A DNA stretch of 64,000 nt from a bacterium UBP11_UBA4055 (GCA_002382735.1 DFZN01000044.1:1-64000); one strand, 5' to 3'; positions 13,645-22,838 are shown, counted from the first letter of the stretch. Program-made: numbers and translations. Notes: generated from the letters alone by a model not told the origin.

Positions 13645-16260
13645 TTATTCTAAAATCTGAACTAACTTTTTATTGTTTGACATTTTGGCAATATCCAAGA
13701 TTGTGTACTCACCGGCCTCTTTCATAGTTTTATCAAATCCAAGATCAAAGATCTTTCTTGTCATTCTGATAATTATGTCAGGTATTTCACTTTGATCTTT
13801 AAAAGTCATAAACAATGGGTATAAGACAGTATATTCTTTGTTCGATTCCACATTTTTATATTTAATATTTATTAATTCAGCCATATCTTTCGGATAATTG
13901 TCGAGAAGATATTCTGCGAATTCATAATTACCAAATCCTACAGCTAATCCTATAACAGTCGCTTTATTTACAAGCTGGTGCTTAATGTTTGCGCCATATT
14001 TTAATAACTTTTCGAAAATTTTTATATCTCCGATTTCTGATGAAAGAAGTAATTCTGTAAAATCATAGTCATGAAGCACATCTACTTCAGCTTTGTTTAT
14101 AAGAAATGTATCTATAATTTTATAGAATGAATCTTTTTTATGTTCTATTGATTCCAATAAATATTCTGTTATTCTAAACAAATTCTCATTATTTAATTTT
14201 GCAAATTTGTTGTATTGTTCTTTAAAATCATCATGGAATAAATTTCCAGACATCATTCTACTAATATTATCAAGTTTCATAGCTTTGATAAAATCTTCTT
14301 TTTTCACAACATATCTTTTGTTGTTATTTATCCATTTGACCAAACTTGCTATTCTATTCACAGTAAAATACAAAGGCGTTAAACCGTCTTTACAATTTTC
14401 AGAGCATTTTAAATTAATATCAGCTCCCTGCTTTAATACCTGCTCAACAAGTTCTGGAATTCCGCTTTCAATCGCACACATAAGAGCAGTTTTTCTTTTT
14501 CTTTTTGTTCTTGCATTTATGCTTGGATTCAAATCCAGCTCTAAAAGGAGGTTACAGCATTCCAGTTGTTTTTCACTTATAATATCACTAGACTGAAGTT
14601 GCATTGCTCTTATCAGCGCAGTACTTCCATCATCGGCTACAATATTCGGATCTGCTTTTAATTGTATTAAATCTTTTAATTCATCTACTTTTTCAAATGA
14701 AGCAGCGATCATCATTTGTGTGAGAGGGTAATTTCCGATACCTTTAATTTTACGGTCTGGGTATCTTTTATCTACTTTCCAATTATCAATTATTTCTTTA
14801 CTGAATAAAAAATCGCTATAAGCTTCTTTGTTTAGTTTTTCATATTGTTTAATATCGGTCTTGTAATACGCTTTCGGATTGAATATGCTGTAATACTGGC
14901 TAGTTAACTGGTCAACAATATATTCTTTTACTTCATCGTAAGGCTCATGGAACAGCTCATAGAAATTTGCCCATTTGTAGAATTTTTTGAACACATTTAA
15001 TTTACCCAGTTTTGCAGAAAGTACCAGCCCTTCTGTTAAAATCGGTTTCAAATCTATTCCTGCCTGATACTTTCCGTCTTCATAAGCTCTCTCATAATGC
15101 AATAATGCTTCTTTCCATGATTTTTCGTCTGTTTGTAGCGCATAGAACCTTGCCCTCTGCAGTTCTAGTATGTAAGAATCATTCAATTCTTCCGATTTGG
15201 AGAGAGTGCCAAGAACTTCCTGTGCTTTTAACTGATCGTCTTTGTCTTTCTCCTTTATAGGAGATGTATATTTGTTTCCAAGTAAATTACTTGTTAAAAC
15301 AATCTTACTTTTCAACTCCATTGGATTATCTTCTTTTAAAACATCGATCCGCTTCCGGAAGTGTTCAAACAATTCGTTAATATCCGTATCTAAATAATCA
15401 CTCTTAACATATCTCTTTGTATTCTTTATTACAACAAAGGTGGCTTTAATTCCAAACAATTCTTCTAGATTATTTAAACAGTATTGAATTCCTCTGGCTA
15501 TGAATAAGTTAAATTTTAAAGAATTCTCAGGGATTTGATCTTTATCTGTTAATCCAAGGTCAATTCCTGATAGTTCAGCTATGCTGAAAGAACTCGGGAG
15601 ATGATTATTTTTTCTCCATCTGTTGTATTTTTGGTAGAAAAGCAAAATTTTTTCAGATTCATAAAAGCTTTTATCGTTCTCAATCCTGTCTTTATATTTT
15701 TCTTTCATTATCTTCTGACAAAGCTTATAAAGAGAATCACAGTCGGTTTGATCTGCCCACCAGTCCAATACATTTGATATTGGAGATTTTATTTTACTTT
15801 CTTCAGCTTCTTCCGGTAACCACCAGAATTCTTCTTTCGGGAATATCAGTCCGGTTTGGGAATTTTGTAAGTCTCTAACTAAACCGGAGAACTGATAAAC
15901 AAAGTAATGAGTTATTAGTGTCTTGACAATTCGTTCTCTATTAATATAGCTTACATTAAGATTCAAAGCGATATACTTGTATCCATTCAAAATCGATGTA
16001 ATCTGATTATTCAGTTCTGAGAAAAAAACTTCATTCTGAATAAGCTTGCCGAAACTTTTATTGATCACATTTTCGATAAATTCTTGAGCCCTGTCCATAT
16101 CGAAATCTTTTTCCTCTGAGAATCTCTGGATGTCTTTTATAAGACCAGCCCTAGTCTTTTCGTCTGCGACCAATTCATAGAAATCGAAAGCTTCGATTAT
16201 GAATTTTGTAACTTCCCCGATCGTTGGGAACCCTTTTGCTTCTTCATTTTTCTTATTCAT
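13645..16260 (-). CDS. Large ankyrin-repeat protein
   Basis: 871 residues without signal peptide. The N-terminal 490 residues are helical and not recognised. From about 505 to the end ankyrin repeats can be read, for example DDGSTALIRAMQLQSS, KTALMCAIESGIPELVEQVL with KQGADINLK, and the C-terminal EYTILDIAKMSNNKKLVQIL. Ankyrin domains bind other proteins. It is a single gene with its own hairpin-bearing leader. In this island it may be a sensor or scaffold, but there is no enzymatic motif to say more. Confidence 0.7.
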   Translation of the reverse strand: MNKKNEEAKGFPTIGEVTKFIIEAFDFYELVADEKTRAGLIKDIQRFSEEKDFDMDRAQEFIENVINKSFGKLIQNEVFFSELNNQITSILNGYKYIALNLNVSYINRERIVKTLITHYFVYQFSGLVRDLQNSQTGLIFPKEEFWWLPEEAEESKIKSPISNVLDWWADQTDCDSLYKLCQKIMKEKYKDRIENDKSFYESEKILLFYQKYNRWRKNNHLPSSFSIAELSGIDLGLTDKDQIPENSLKFNLFIARGIQYCLNNLEELFGIKATFVVIKNTKRYVKSDYLDTDINELFEHFRKRIDVLKEDNPMELKSKIVLTSNLLGNKYTSPIKEKDKDDQLKAQEVLGTLSKSEELNDSYILELQRARFYALQTDEKSWKEALLHYERAYEDGKYQAGIDLKPILTEGLVLSAKLGKLNVFKKFYKWANFYELFHEPYDEVKEYIVDQLTSQYYSIFNPKAYYKTDIKQYEKLNKEAYSDFLFSKEIIDNWKVDKRYPDRKIKGIGNYPLTQMMIAASFEKVDELKDLIQLKADPNIVADDGSTALIRAMQLQSSDIISEKQLECCNLLLELDLNPSINARTKRKRKTALMCAIESGIPELVEQVLKQGADINLKCSENCKDGLTPLYFTVNRIASLVKWINNNKRYVVKKEDFIKAMKLDNISRMMSGNLFHDDFKEQYNKFAKLNNENLFRITEYLLESIEHKKDSFYKIIDTFLINKAEVDVLHDYDFTELLLSSEIGDIKIFEKLLKYGANIKHQLVNKATVIGLAVGFGNYEFAEYLLDNYPKDMAELINIKYKNVESNKEYTVLYPLFMTFKDQSEIPDIIIRMTRKIFDLGFDKTMKEAGEYTILDIAKMSNNKKLVQILE

Positions 16261-16296
16261 TTTATCTCCTCCTTGTTTTGTTAGGCTAGAGATAAA
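16261..16296 (-). promoter_or_regulatory. Inverted repeat in the ankyrin gene leader
   Basis: TTTATCTC (16261-16268) and GAGATAAA (16289-16296) flank the GGAGG ribosome site next to the start codon. The far arm is preceded by TTAGGCT, similar to TTAGGTT in the viperin-like leader, so the two leaders may be related. Confidence 0.4.
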
Positions 16297-16330
16297 TTTA
16301 ACTAAATATTGCTCTGAATATTATTGTCAT

Positions 16331-16756
16331 CTAAAAGACACTCTTTCTATTTTTTTCCCCGAATGGATTAATAAAATCCCAAGTGATGTACCATTTTTTG
16401 TTTTTCTGATCAAATCCTTCAGTTTTTGTACTCATTATGTTATCAAAATACTTCCGATCGAATTTTTTACTATAATAGCTTGAGTAAACCATATCTGTCT
16501 CAACTACAATTTTTTCACCATGGATTTTGAATACTGCATATATTCTTTTCTCCGGATAATCCTCATCCCATACTTTCCACCATGTCTTTTTATTAAGTTC
16601 TTTGCCTGTATAGAATATTACTGTTCCCTCATACGAATTATTGAATCCGTAAAGTGATGCAACATTATTTATTTTACAATTAACTCTCGCTTCAGCAAAA
16701 AGACTTAGAGCGAAAACAAGCAGTGTTAGTAACACTACTCTAAGATTAGTTTTCAT
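16331..16756 (-). CDS. Exported protein of unknown function
   Basis: 141 residues with a clear signal peptide (MKTNLRVVLLTLLVFALSLF, cleavage likely after A-E-A). The mature part is beta-rich and aromatic (TGKELNKKTWWKVWDEDYPE). Not recognised. It overlaps the end of the gene at 16746 by 11 bases, so the two are co-expressed. Confidence 0.6.
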   Translation of the reverse strand: MKTNLRVVLLTLLVFALSLFAEARVNCKINNVASLYGFNNSYEGTVIFYTGKELNKKTWWKVWDEDYPEKRIYAVFKIHGEKIVVETDMVYSSYYSKKFDRKYFDNIMSTKTEGFDQKNKKWYITWDFINPFGEKNRKSVF

Positions 16757-17456
16757 GATTCTCTCCCATATTTTCTTCTTCTTTTTCTTTTCCCTTGATT
16801 ATCCCGAAAAATTCAATTCCGCTGTAATTTAAGCAATATTTCATAATATTCTGCGCACCTAAGGCACCGCCGATTTTTTTGACTGATTCAGGCATAGATT
16901 TAGAAAATATCTCGATCAATCCCGAATTCAAAAGAACCATAGCGTCACTGACCGGGCACTCAACAAAGCCGTCCTCATCAACAATTTCCGCCGATTTGCC
17001 GATCCGAACCAGATCATTAAGGTAAGAATTATTAACCACCTGCGAATATCTGCAAAACGAATCATAACCGATCTTACCGTCAATAAAAGCCGCGAACAGC
17101 CTCGCAACGATCTTGGCCTTCTCGACATCATCCATACGAATAAGTAACTCGATCAGCTTGTCCCCAACCTTAGCCTCAAACTTCGCATCAGCCTTCATCC
17201 GCGACTTGAATTCAGCCTTTTCAGCCTCAGAAAAAGAATAAAATTCCTTAAGGAACCTCAACAGCTTCAAAATAAAATAACTGTCATTAATACTGTGCCC
17301 GATCGAATAACAGCTCCGAAGCCAATTCACGACAGGAATTTTATCTACAATATCACTCTTAGCCACAGCCTCAAGAGTAATTTCCCCCATATCCGAAAGA
17401 ATCTCTTTGCCACCGCTTGAGAGAATTGATTTTATGAGTGGATTAGATTTTTTCAT
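16746..17456 (-). CDS. Hypothetical protein (236 aa)
   Basis: Not recognised. Helical, with a moderately hydrophobic stretch near 35-65 (IPVVNWLRSCYSIGHSINDS) that could sit in or on the membrane, followed by a charged helix and the segment AKIVARLFAAFIDGKIGYDS. The middle of the gene uses more G and C at third positions than its neighbours. The tail (KGKEKEEENMGENHEN) overlaps the next gene. It may act with the exported protein downstream. Confidence 0.5.
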   Translation of the reverse strand: MKKSNPLIKSILSSGGKEILSDMGEITLEAVAKSDIVDKIPVVNWLRSCYSIGHSINDSYFILKLLRFLKEFYSFSEAEKAEFKSRMKADAKFEAKVGDKLIELLIRMDDVEKAKIVARLFAAFIDGKIGYDSFCRYSQVVNNSYLNDLVRIGKSAEIVDEDGFVECPVSDAMVLLNSGLIEIFSKSMPESVKKIGGALGAQNIMKYCLNYSGIEFFGIIKGKEKEEENMGENHEN

Positions 17457-17637
17457 TACTCGACCCCCAAGATAAACTTCCGTTTCATATTCATCATTTT
17501 TCTATCTCAGCTTCACTAAGTGAAAGTTTCGAATCCTCGTTTGTGCCGTTTGTTTAAAGAATCGTACCGTTTTTTATAAGCCGTACGGAAACGATCATAG
17601 CTGAGTTTAAGAATAAAAGTACATATTTATTTTCTAA

Positions 17638-18177
17638 TCAATTTACTTTGACTTCGATAATTTCCAGCAAGTTATTTCTAGTCCTTACCCACCAAACATC
17701 TTCATCAATACTAATAAGATCGAGTGCTTTTAATAATACCGGAATAGCACCTTTTTTATCGCCTATTTTCAATAGACACTCGCCCTGCATCGCAAGCGCA
17801 ATATTACGCTTTTTCTTGTAGTCGTTAGCAAGAGTTTCCAGTGGTATTAATGGTTTAAGCTTGAGATAAGAAAAGGATTTCTTCTCGTCGTAACTTGCGC
17901 CGTAATACGGATCAAGATTAGCTGAAATTAAATTAGCTAGCCAGTTTGCTTTTTTCGAATACTCAATTAACACTGGTAACGCTGCTTTATAATCACCAGC
18001 ATTAAAAAGCTCTTTGACTTTCACTTCCATGGCGTCGACTTCAGGCTGAGTTATCAAGCCTAATTCGTTCACTTTGGATGTTGAAGCAGATAAATCAAAA
18101 GGATCGACAATTTTTGATTCCTGTGCAATAATGACTGTCATTAAAAGTAACAAGCCCAACATAAGAAAATTTTTCAT
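17638..18177 (-). CDS. Exported TPR-like protein
   Basis: 179 residues with a signal peptide (MKNFLMLGLLLLMTVIIAQE). The mature part reads as helical pairs such as VKELFNAGDYKAALPVLIEY and MQGECLLKIGDKKGAIPVLL, a degenerate tetratricopeptide pattern. It would lie in the periplasm and bind a partner. It is 136 bp downstream of the motor-like operon and could belong to it or stand alone. Confidence 0.6.
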   Translation of the reverse strand: MKNFLMLGLLLLMTVIIAQESKIVDPFDLSASTSKVNELGLITQPEVDAMEVKVKELFNAGDYKAALPVLIEYSKKANWLANLISANLDPYYGASYDEKKSFSYLKLKPLIPLETLANDYKKKRNIALAMQGECLLKIGDKKGAIPVLLKALDLISIDEDVWWVRTRNNLLEIIEVKVN

Positions 18178-18313
18178 AACATCTCCCTCTTTGTTTTGAA
18201 TACTGACAGATTTTGTTTTGTTTCTTAATCATGAGTTCTAATTTATCCTAAATATCATTTAAAATCAAGAGTAATTTCAGCAAAAGTCTTTGGATATGAC
18301 TAATCCATCCCTT

Positions 18314-18868
18314 TTAAGCAGAGCCTGTTTCTTTAAAAAGTTTTTCAATGTAATCGCAATATAGCTGATTGATTTCATCAATTATTGCATCTTCGGTCGA
18401 TTTGTCAATGCCTGACTTTTTGAGTGAAATTATTTTTTTATTATAGATTCTGTTCAGTTCCCTTAAATCGCCGGAGAGATTCTTGTAAGTATTTCTAATC
18501 TTGATTCTGGTTATCTGCAAACCTGTCGAAACATCTTTAGGCTGATTATTTTCAATTAATTTTTTGTGGGTCTGCCTGATCTCAATTACTTTTTTCTCGG
18601 AATGTTTTTTATATTCTCCCGTCTTGCCTTTACTTTCAATTATTGTTTCAGCGAGTGCAGCCGTAATATTATCCTCAGAGCTTAAACCTTTCCTTTTAAT
18701 ACTGCTTTTTATTTTGAACTTATCCAGTGCATCTTTTACTGTCAAACCCGCATCATTGAACTCTATTGCAGATTTTTTATTAAGATCAACTCCCAATACT
18801 TTTTTGAAAGCTGTTACATACATCTCATAATATAAGTCTCTTATCTCTTTGTCTGCAATAATTTCCAT
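18314..18868 (-). CDS. Last gene of the motor-like operon, unknown
   Basis: 184 residues, very charged and helical, no membrane segment. Not recognised. Blocks include EIRDLYYEMYVTAFKKVLGV and the basic middle SEKKVIEIRQTHKKLIENNQ. It begins 2 bp after the stop of a 39-residue frame and so is part of the operon with the MotA/ExbB-like and MotB/ExbD-like genes. In known motor-based defence systems the accessory genes encode nucleases or helicases; none is visible here. Confidence 0.5.
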   Translation of the reverse strand: MEIIADKEIRDLYYEMYVTAFKKVLGVDLNKKSAIEFNDAGLTVKDALDKFKIKSSIKRKGLSSEDNITAALAETIIESKGKTGEYKKHSEKKVIEIRQTHKKLIENNQPKDVSTGLQITRIKIRNTYKNLSGDLRELNRIYNKKIISLKKSGIDKSTEDAIIDEINQLYCDYIEKLFKETGSA

Positions 18869-18870
18869 AG

Positions 18871-18990
18871 CTACTTGATATTCTTTTTAATTATCATATC
18901 TATCTGATTCTCAAAGTCAGTGAGCAGTGAGTTTTTTCTTTTTCGCTTAAACATTCTTAGTATAAATTCTCTAATTGCCCTGAACGCCAT
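18871..18990 (-). CDS. Possible 39-residue basic peptide
   Basis: The frame starts at ATG 18990-18988 inside the end of the MotB/ExbD-like gene and stops at 18873-18871, two bases before the next gene. The product (MAFRAIREFILRMFKRKRKN...) would be a strongly basic amphipathic helix. The exact fit between two genes and the absence of other sequence there support it, but it could be chance. Confidence 0.4.
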   Translation of the reverse strand: MAFRAIREFILRMFKRKRKNSLLTDFENQIDMIIKKNIK

Positions 18991-19753
18991 ATAGTCCCCT
19001 GTCGATCGTATAAATGAATATTTTGTTCAATTTACTAATTATTTCATTTTTATTGGAAACTGAATTCATGTACTGAAATTGGACCACAAGATCAGGAGTC
19101 GTTTTGAATTTGTTCTCGATTTCTTTTAATGTTAATGATTGACTGCCGGGGTTATCTGATTTTACAGTAAACCTGTTATTGCCGGTTGCTAAAATATAGA
19201 TATCTTTTATTTCTCCCCGGTTTGAAAGATAAAAATCTTTCTCAAGATTTTTAACCGATACTGATAGATCAGAAACACTTAGTAAATTGGATAGATAAGG
19301 AGTGTAAGAAACATATTGATATGTAGCAGTATGAGCACAACTGTGTTTTTCTGCAAGACTTATATTTTTGCTTAATTTTCGTTTGAGCTCATTATAATCA
19401 TAGACCTTCTTCTCTTCCATGATTAAGTACTGATCTCTTCCGATAATAACACAGTGAAACAAAAAATTATTGTTTATATAATCGCTGATCAATTCGGAAA
19501 TTCCAAGATCTGAACTCAATTGTTTACATGTAGGTTTTTGCCTTGATCTATTTTTTAACTCAGCTAACTTTGAATTTATCTCATTCAGTTGCTTTTCTTT
19601 AGATGCGAGCTCCCCTTGTGTTTTTTCTAATTCACCCTCTAACTGTTCTATATTTGAGTATTCGTAGTAAAAAAATGTCATGAAAATAAATAAAAGAAGG
19701 AATGCTATTTCCCCGAAAGATATCGAAATAATACCGTCTAAATCATTTTTCAT
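18971..19753 (-). CDS. MotB/ExbD-like membrane protein
   Basis: 260 residues. A single membrane helix at about 13-31 (FGEIAFLLLFIFMTFFYYEY) follows a short cytoplasmic N-terminus, then a coiled coil (35-72), then a periplasmic domain of about 180 residues with several cysteines. This is the topology of MotB, ExbD, TolR and ZorB. A glutamate (E15) sits where these proteins carry the ion-binding aspartate. No OmpA-like peptidoglycan-binding domain is recognisable; the last 60 residues resemble the small ExbD periplasmic fold. It begins 3 bp after its channel partner. Confidence 0.6.
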   Translation of the reverse strand: MKNDLDGIISISFGEIAFLLLFIFMTFFYYEYSNIEQLEGELEKTQGELASKEKQLNEINSKLAELKNRSRQKPTCKQLSSDLGISELISDYINNNFLFHCVIIGRDQYLIMEEKKVYDYNELKRKLSKNISLAEKHSCAHTATYQYVSYTPYLSNLLSVSDLSVSVKNLEKDFYLSNRGEIKDIYILATGNNRFTVKSDNPGSQSLTLKEIENKFKTTPDLVVQFQYMNSVSNKNEIISKLNKIFIYTIDRGLYGVQGN

Positions 19754-19756
19754 GTA

Positions 19757-20680
19757 TTATCTGAGCTCGATTATTTTGTTTTTTGTCAACTTGACAAATT
19801 CGTTTAGTATTTGATTCAGCTGCTCAATATTTTTCAGCAGAGAATCGCTGGTATTTGTCATTGTATCTTTTATGTCAGTATTTTCTGTTTTAAACACAGA
19901 AATCTGATTAGCAAGGCTGCCGGTCTCATCTATTAAACTGCGTACTGCGGAGTTGTAATCTTTAATCAAAGCCAAGCTGTTAGATGTACTACCTGATAGA
20001 GATTCGTCGTTAGATTTTATTTTTGTTATAAGGCCTGCTATATCATCAGTAAGTTTTTCGGACTTAGTCTTAAATTCTGTGAATATCGGGGGCATTTCTT
20101 CAAATATTGAATTTATTGAGTTTCTTGTGTCGTATAAAGATTTCAAGTAGCTTTGTGATGCGGCTTCTTCCTCTTCGAACATAGATTTCCTGCTGGCAGT
20201 AAAATCTTCAAGCAATCTCAGTAATTCCTGTTGTTTAATGTGGTATTCGGAAGCATTCATTCTCAGTTCAGTTTGAAGTCTTTTATAAAAATCTTCCTCT
20301 TGAGCATCTGATAATGAGAGGGCACATAATACATGGCGCAATACAAGACCGGCTATAGTAGTTGTTAAAGCTACGCCTATCTGTACGGTCATTTGGGTCA
20401 AGTCGAAATTTAGTGGATCAATTTTAAAAAAAACGACAAACAACGAAGACAATGTGAAAAGAAATCCCAGAAAATATGTCGAGTTAATTGTAGTGGAGCT
20501 GTGAATTATCTCATATTTCCATGAACTGATTAAAAGAATTAAACCGTAGAAAAGCACCACTATGATCGGTGTCCACGGTAGGTAAATATCCATGTATATA
20601 AGTACAAAACCGCCAACAAATGAAATCAGAAAAGCACTTAAAGCTCTTGTTGCTGAAAGATTCAGGAAAAAACTCGACAT
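19757..20680 (-). CDS. MotA/ExbB/ZorA-like channel with cytoplasmic tail
   Basis: 307 residues. Four likely membrane helices (about 13-30, 37-55, 68-87, 97-118). The last contains VQIGVALTTTIAGLV, which resembles the threonine-rich ion-path helix of ExbB, TolQ, MotA and ZorA. From about 125 to the end is a long cytoplasmic coiled-coil tail rich in E, K, S and N, as in ZorA where the tail is thought to carry the signal into the cell. With its MotB/ExbD-like neighbour it should form a proton- or sodium-driven rotary unit. Assignment to Zorya proper is not supported. Confidence 0.6.
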   Translation of the reverse strand: MSSFFLNLSATRALSAFLISFVGGFVLIYMDIYLPWTPIIVVLFYGLILLISSWKYEIIHSSTTINSTYFLGFLFTLSSLFVVFFKIDPLNFDLTQMTVQIGVALTTTIAGLVLRHVLCALSLSDAQEEDFYKRLQTELRMNASEYHIKQQELLRLLEDFTASRKSMFEEEEAASQSYLKSLYDTRNSINSIFEEMPPIFTEFKTKSEKLTDDIAGLITKIKSNDESLSGSTSNSLALIKDYNSAVRSLIDETGSLANQISVFKTENTDIKDTMTNTSDSLLKNIEQLNQILNEFVKLTKNKIIELR

Positions 20681-20689
20681 TATTATCCC

Positions 20690-21199
20690 TTAGTTAGATA
20701 TTTTTGCAAACAATTCCATCCACTTGTCCATCATCATCTCTAAAGTTTTCTTTTTCATAAAGTCAGGCACATCTTGTGACTCAATCTGCTTTAATAATTT
20801 GGCAGTTTCTTCGTTAAGAACCTGCACAGTAATACCTCTCGACTTAAGATTGCTGATACCCATTTCATTTAAGTCTTTTAAGTATTCCTCAGTCATTTGG
20901 TAGATGTACTTGTCTGCAAGCAGATCAATTTTCTTGTTATGAAGCTCGAGTTGCTTGGTAAGTGCATACTTAGTAGCCTCAATATGGGCACCCATTTTTT
21001 CTTTAAGAATCGTCAGAGCAGCATTCTGAGTGACTTTTTTCTCTTTCCATTGAGCGATCATAGATTTTGCGGCTGACCTCAATTCCATGGCAGTATCATC
21101 TGCACGAATAATTGTAGGTACAGTTGAATTCTCTTCACTTTCAGGATTATCGCTCTGTCTTTTGTCAACGAAATTCCAGTTGCCTTTTTCTTCTGTCAT
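20690..21199 (-). CDS. First gene of the motor-like operon, cytoplasmic
   Basis: 169 residues, soluble and helical with a disordered acidic N-terminus (NPESEENSTVPTIIRADDTA). The core shows long helices (KMGAHIEATKYALTKQLELH). Not recognised. It ends 9 bp before the channel gene, so it is co-transcribed. It may bind the cytoplasmic tail of the channel. Confidence 0.5.
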   Translation of the reverse strand: MTEEKGNWNFVDKRQSDNPESEENSTVPTIIRADDTAMELRSAAKSMIAQWKEKKVTQNAALTILKEKMGAHIEATKYALTKQLELHNKKIDLLADKYIYQMTEEYLKDLNEMGISNLKSRGITVQVLNEETAKLLKQIESQDVPDFMKKKTLEMMMDKWMELFAKISN

Positions 21200-21375
21200 A
21201 ACTCACTCCTGTTTTTAAATAAAATAATAGTTCGGTTTAATAATATATTCACTATCTCAAACCTGCATTTATCCTTTTCTCAATACTAAGAGTATTCGCA
21301 ATCTAATTATAATTTATAAAGAATTTAAAATCAAGCTTATAATTATAATTTTTTATCATTTTGAAAATGAACAAC

Positions 21376-21778
21376 CCCGAGGCAAGCCTCGAGGAATCTA
21401 AAAGAGTGTCGGTTGGCCTTTGAACACCTGAGCATATTTCTTATTTTCACCCTGACTCTCAACATATTTTTTTATTACCTCTTCATTTGCGTATTGACTA
21501 ACCGTATTTGCATAGTAGCCGCTCGTCCAAAAATTTCCACCCCATAGCTTTGATTTTATCTCAGGGTGCTTTTCGAACAGTTCTCTTGCTGTGATACTTT
21601 TCAAGACTCTCGTTATTTCCGATACATTCATTGATGGTACACTCTGAACCAAAAAATGAACATGATCTTCTTCGTACCCTATTTCAATCACTCATTCCTG
21701 TAATATACGCTTTTTCAAAGCGCTATGAAAACCTCAGGTTTTCAATCTTTCCTCTTGACCCCGAGGCAAGCCTCGAGG
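21376..21778 (-). mobile_element. Internally deleted IS200-like element
   Basis: The same imperfect palindrome (CCCCGAGGCAAGCCTCGAGG) lies at 21376-21395 and 21759-21778, on either side of a partial Y1 transposase. IS200/IS605 elements have such subterminal hairpins at each end that the transposase reads. The span of about 400 bp is too short for the full gene, so the element lost internal sequence but kept both ends. Confidence 0.65.
21398..21691 (-). pseudogene. tnpA: IS200-type transposase, N-terminally truncated
   Basis: 97 residues from a GTG. The HUH motif is in EDHVHFLVQSVP and the catalytic tyrosine region is YYANTVSQYANEEVIKKYVE, as in Y1 transposases of the IS200/IS605 group. About 40 residues are missing at the N-terminus compared with the usual 130-140, including the first strand of the fold. 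It should be inactive, but the ends could be mobilised by a relative elsewhere. Confidence 0.75.
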
Positions 21779-21901
21779 TATTCTCTTCGAATAAAGTAAA
21801 GCAGCTGAAAGAACAAAATACCTTAATAATAGTGTCGTCTTGTTTTTATTCAATATATTATACTCTAAGCAGGTTCGATTTTATAGTACTAATACTTGCA
21901 T

Positions 21902-22648
21902 TTACACTCCACCGTCACGCTTCCTGATGTGTTCTTTTGTAACCTCGGGAATTGTAGAATTGAATAGTTCTTCTAACTCTCGCGGTTTAGTAATCATTTC
22001 TTCAGCTATAAAATTCAAAATCTGGAATAATTTTAAAGCTATTTCCTTGTTGTCGTCCAGATTTATTTCACCAGGGTGTACCGCATTATTACCAACAACA
22101 CGAACCAAATCTAAAGCTTGCTGAATCTTTGGACTCAAACCCTCAGATACTAGCTCTTTAATATCTTGATTAATATTCTTTCCACACTTACCGAGTTGAA
22201 TAAGAAGCTTCTGAAGTGCGAGTCGTAATAATGCAGCTGCGCCTTTTGGGGAATCCGTAACTATAGATGAAGCTTCATTATACAAAGTGATTATATCTAC
22301 ACTAAGATCCGGATTCGGTGTCTGGGTTAATCGACTTTTTGGAAATACAAGCTGTTTATCAAACCAAAGTGATGGTTCACCACAATGAAAGCATGTTGAG
22401 ACTGCAATCTTTTGTGGTATATATCCTTGAAAGGTAGAAATGAATTGAGTGCCAACACTTTCCAAAAAATCATGTATTGGCCTTTGCTCATAATCGGCAA
22501 TACTCGATCTGTAGTCCATGTAAAAATGATTGATTATCCCGAGCGCAATACTTGCGCCTCCGTCATCATCAAACCAATCCTGCTGTGCAGTAACACCACA
22601 ATAAGGGCACTTTAGGCTTTTTGCCTTGAAATTCTTAGAATCCGCCAT
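21902..22648 (-). CDS. DUF4145 domain protein
   Basis: 248 residues. An N-terminal zinc ribbon uses C14/C17 (CPYC) and C86/C89 (CFHC). The C-terminal part AAALLRLALQKLLIQLGKCG, KIQQALDLVRVVGNNAVHPG is the DUF4145 signature with the invariant N-A-V-H-P-G. DUF4145 also occurs fused to restriction enzymes; its function is unknown. Here it lies next to a stub of a DUF4011 helicase and a GHKL ATPase. Confidence 0.8.
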   Translation of the reverse strand: MADSKNFKAKSLKCPYCGVTAQQDWFDDDGGASIALGIINHFYMDYRSSIADYEQRPIHDFLESVGTQFISTFQGYIPQKIAVSTCFHCGEPSLWFDKQLVFPKSRLTQTPNPDLSVDIITLYNEASSIVTDSPKGAAALLRLALQKLLIQLGKCGKNINQDIKELVSEGLSPKIQQALDLVRVVGNNAVHPGEINLDDNKEIALKLFQILNFIAEEMITKPRELEELFNSTIPEVTKEHIRKRDGGV

Positions 22649-22667
22649 TCGTTACCTCTTTTTCTGT

Positions 22668-22799
22668 TTATTTGACATGGGTTTGAATGTATATTAAATA
22701 GGAATTCTTCGAATCACGATAATTAAGCAGACGGTTTCTCTTACTCAGGTCAAGCAGTTTACTCTTCCATGCTTCCAGCTTAACATCAATATTCACCAT
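22668..22799 (-). pseudogene. N-terminal stub of a DUF4011 helicase
   Basis: A 43-residue frame from ATG 22799-22797 reads VNIDVKLEAWKSKLLDLSKR then NRLLNYRDSKNS before stopping at 22670-22668. The W-x-x-K-L-L-D-L-S-x-R-N-R-L-L-N-Y pattern is the start of very large DUF4011 helicases found in defence islands. The remaining thousand or more residues are gone. It indicates a lost or replaced system at this site. Confidence 0.7.
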
Positions 22800-22838
22800 T
22801 CAAAGATTCCTCTCAATTTAAATAAATCAAGTGATTTG

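Noticed and set aside
18971..20680. Calling the motor-like genes ZorA and ZorB
   Set aside because: The topology is similar, but no OmpA-like domain and no ZorC, ZorD or ZorE gene is present, so the name would claim too much.
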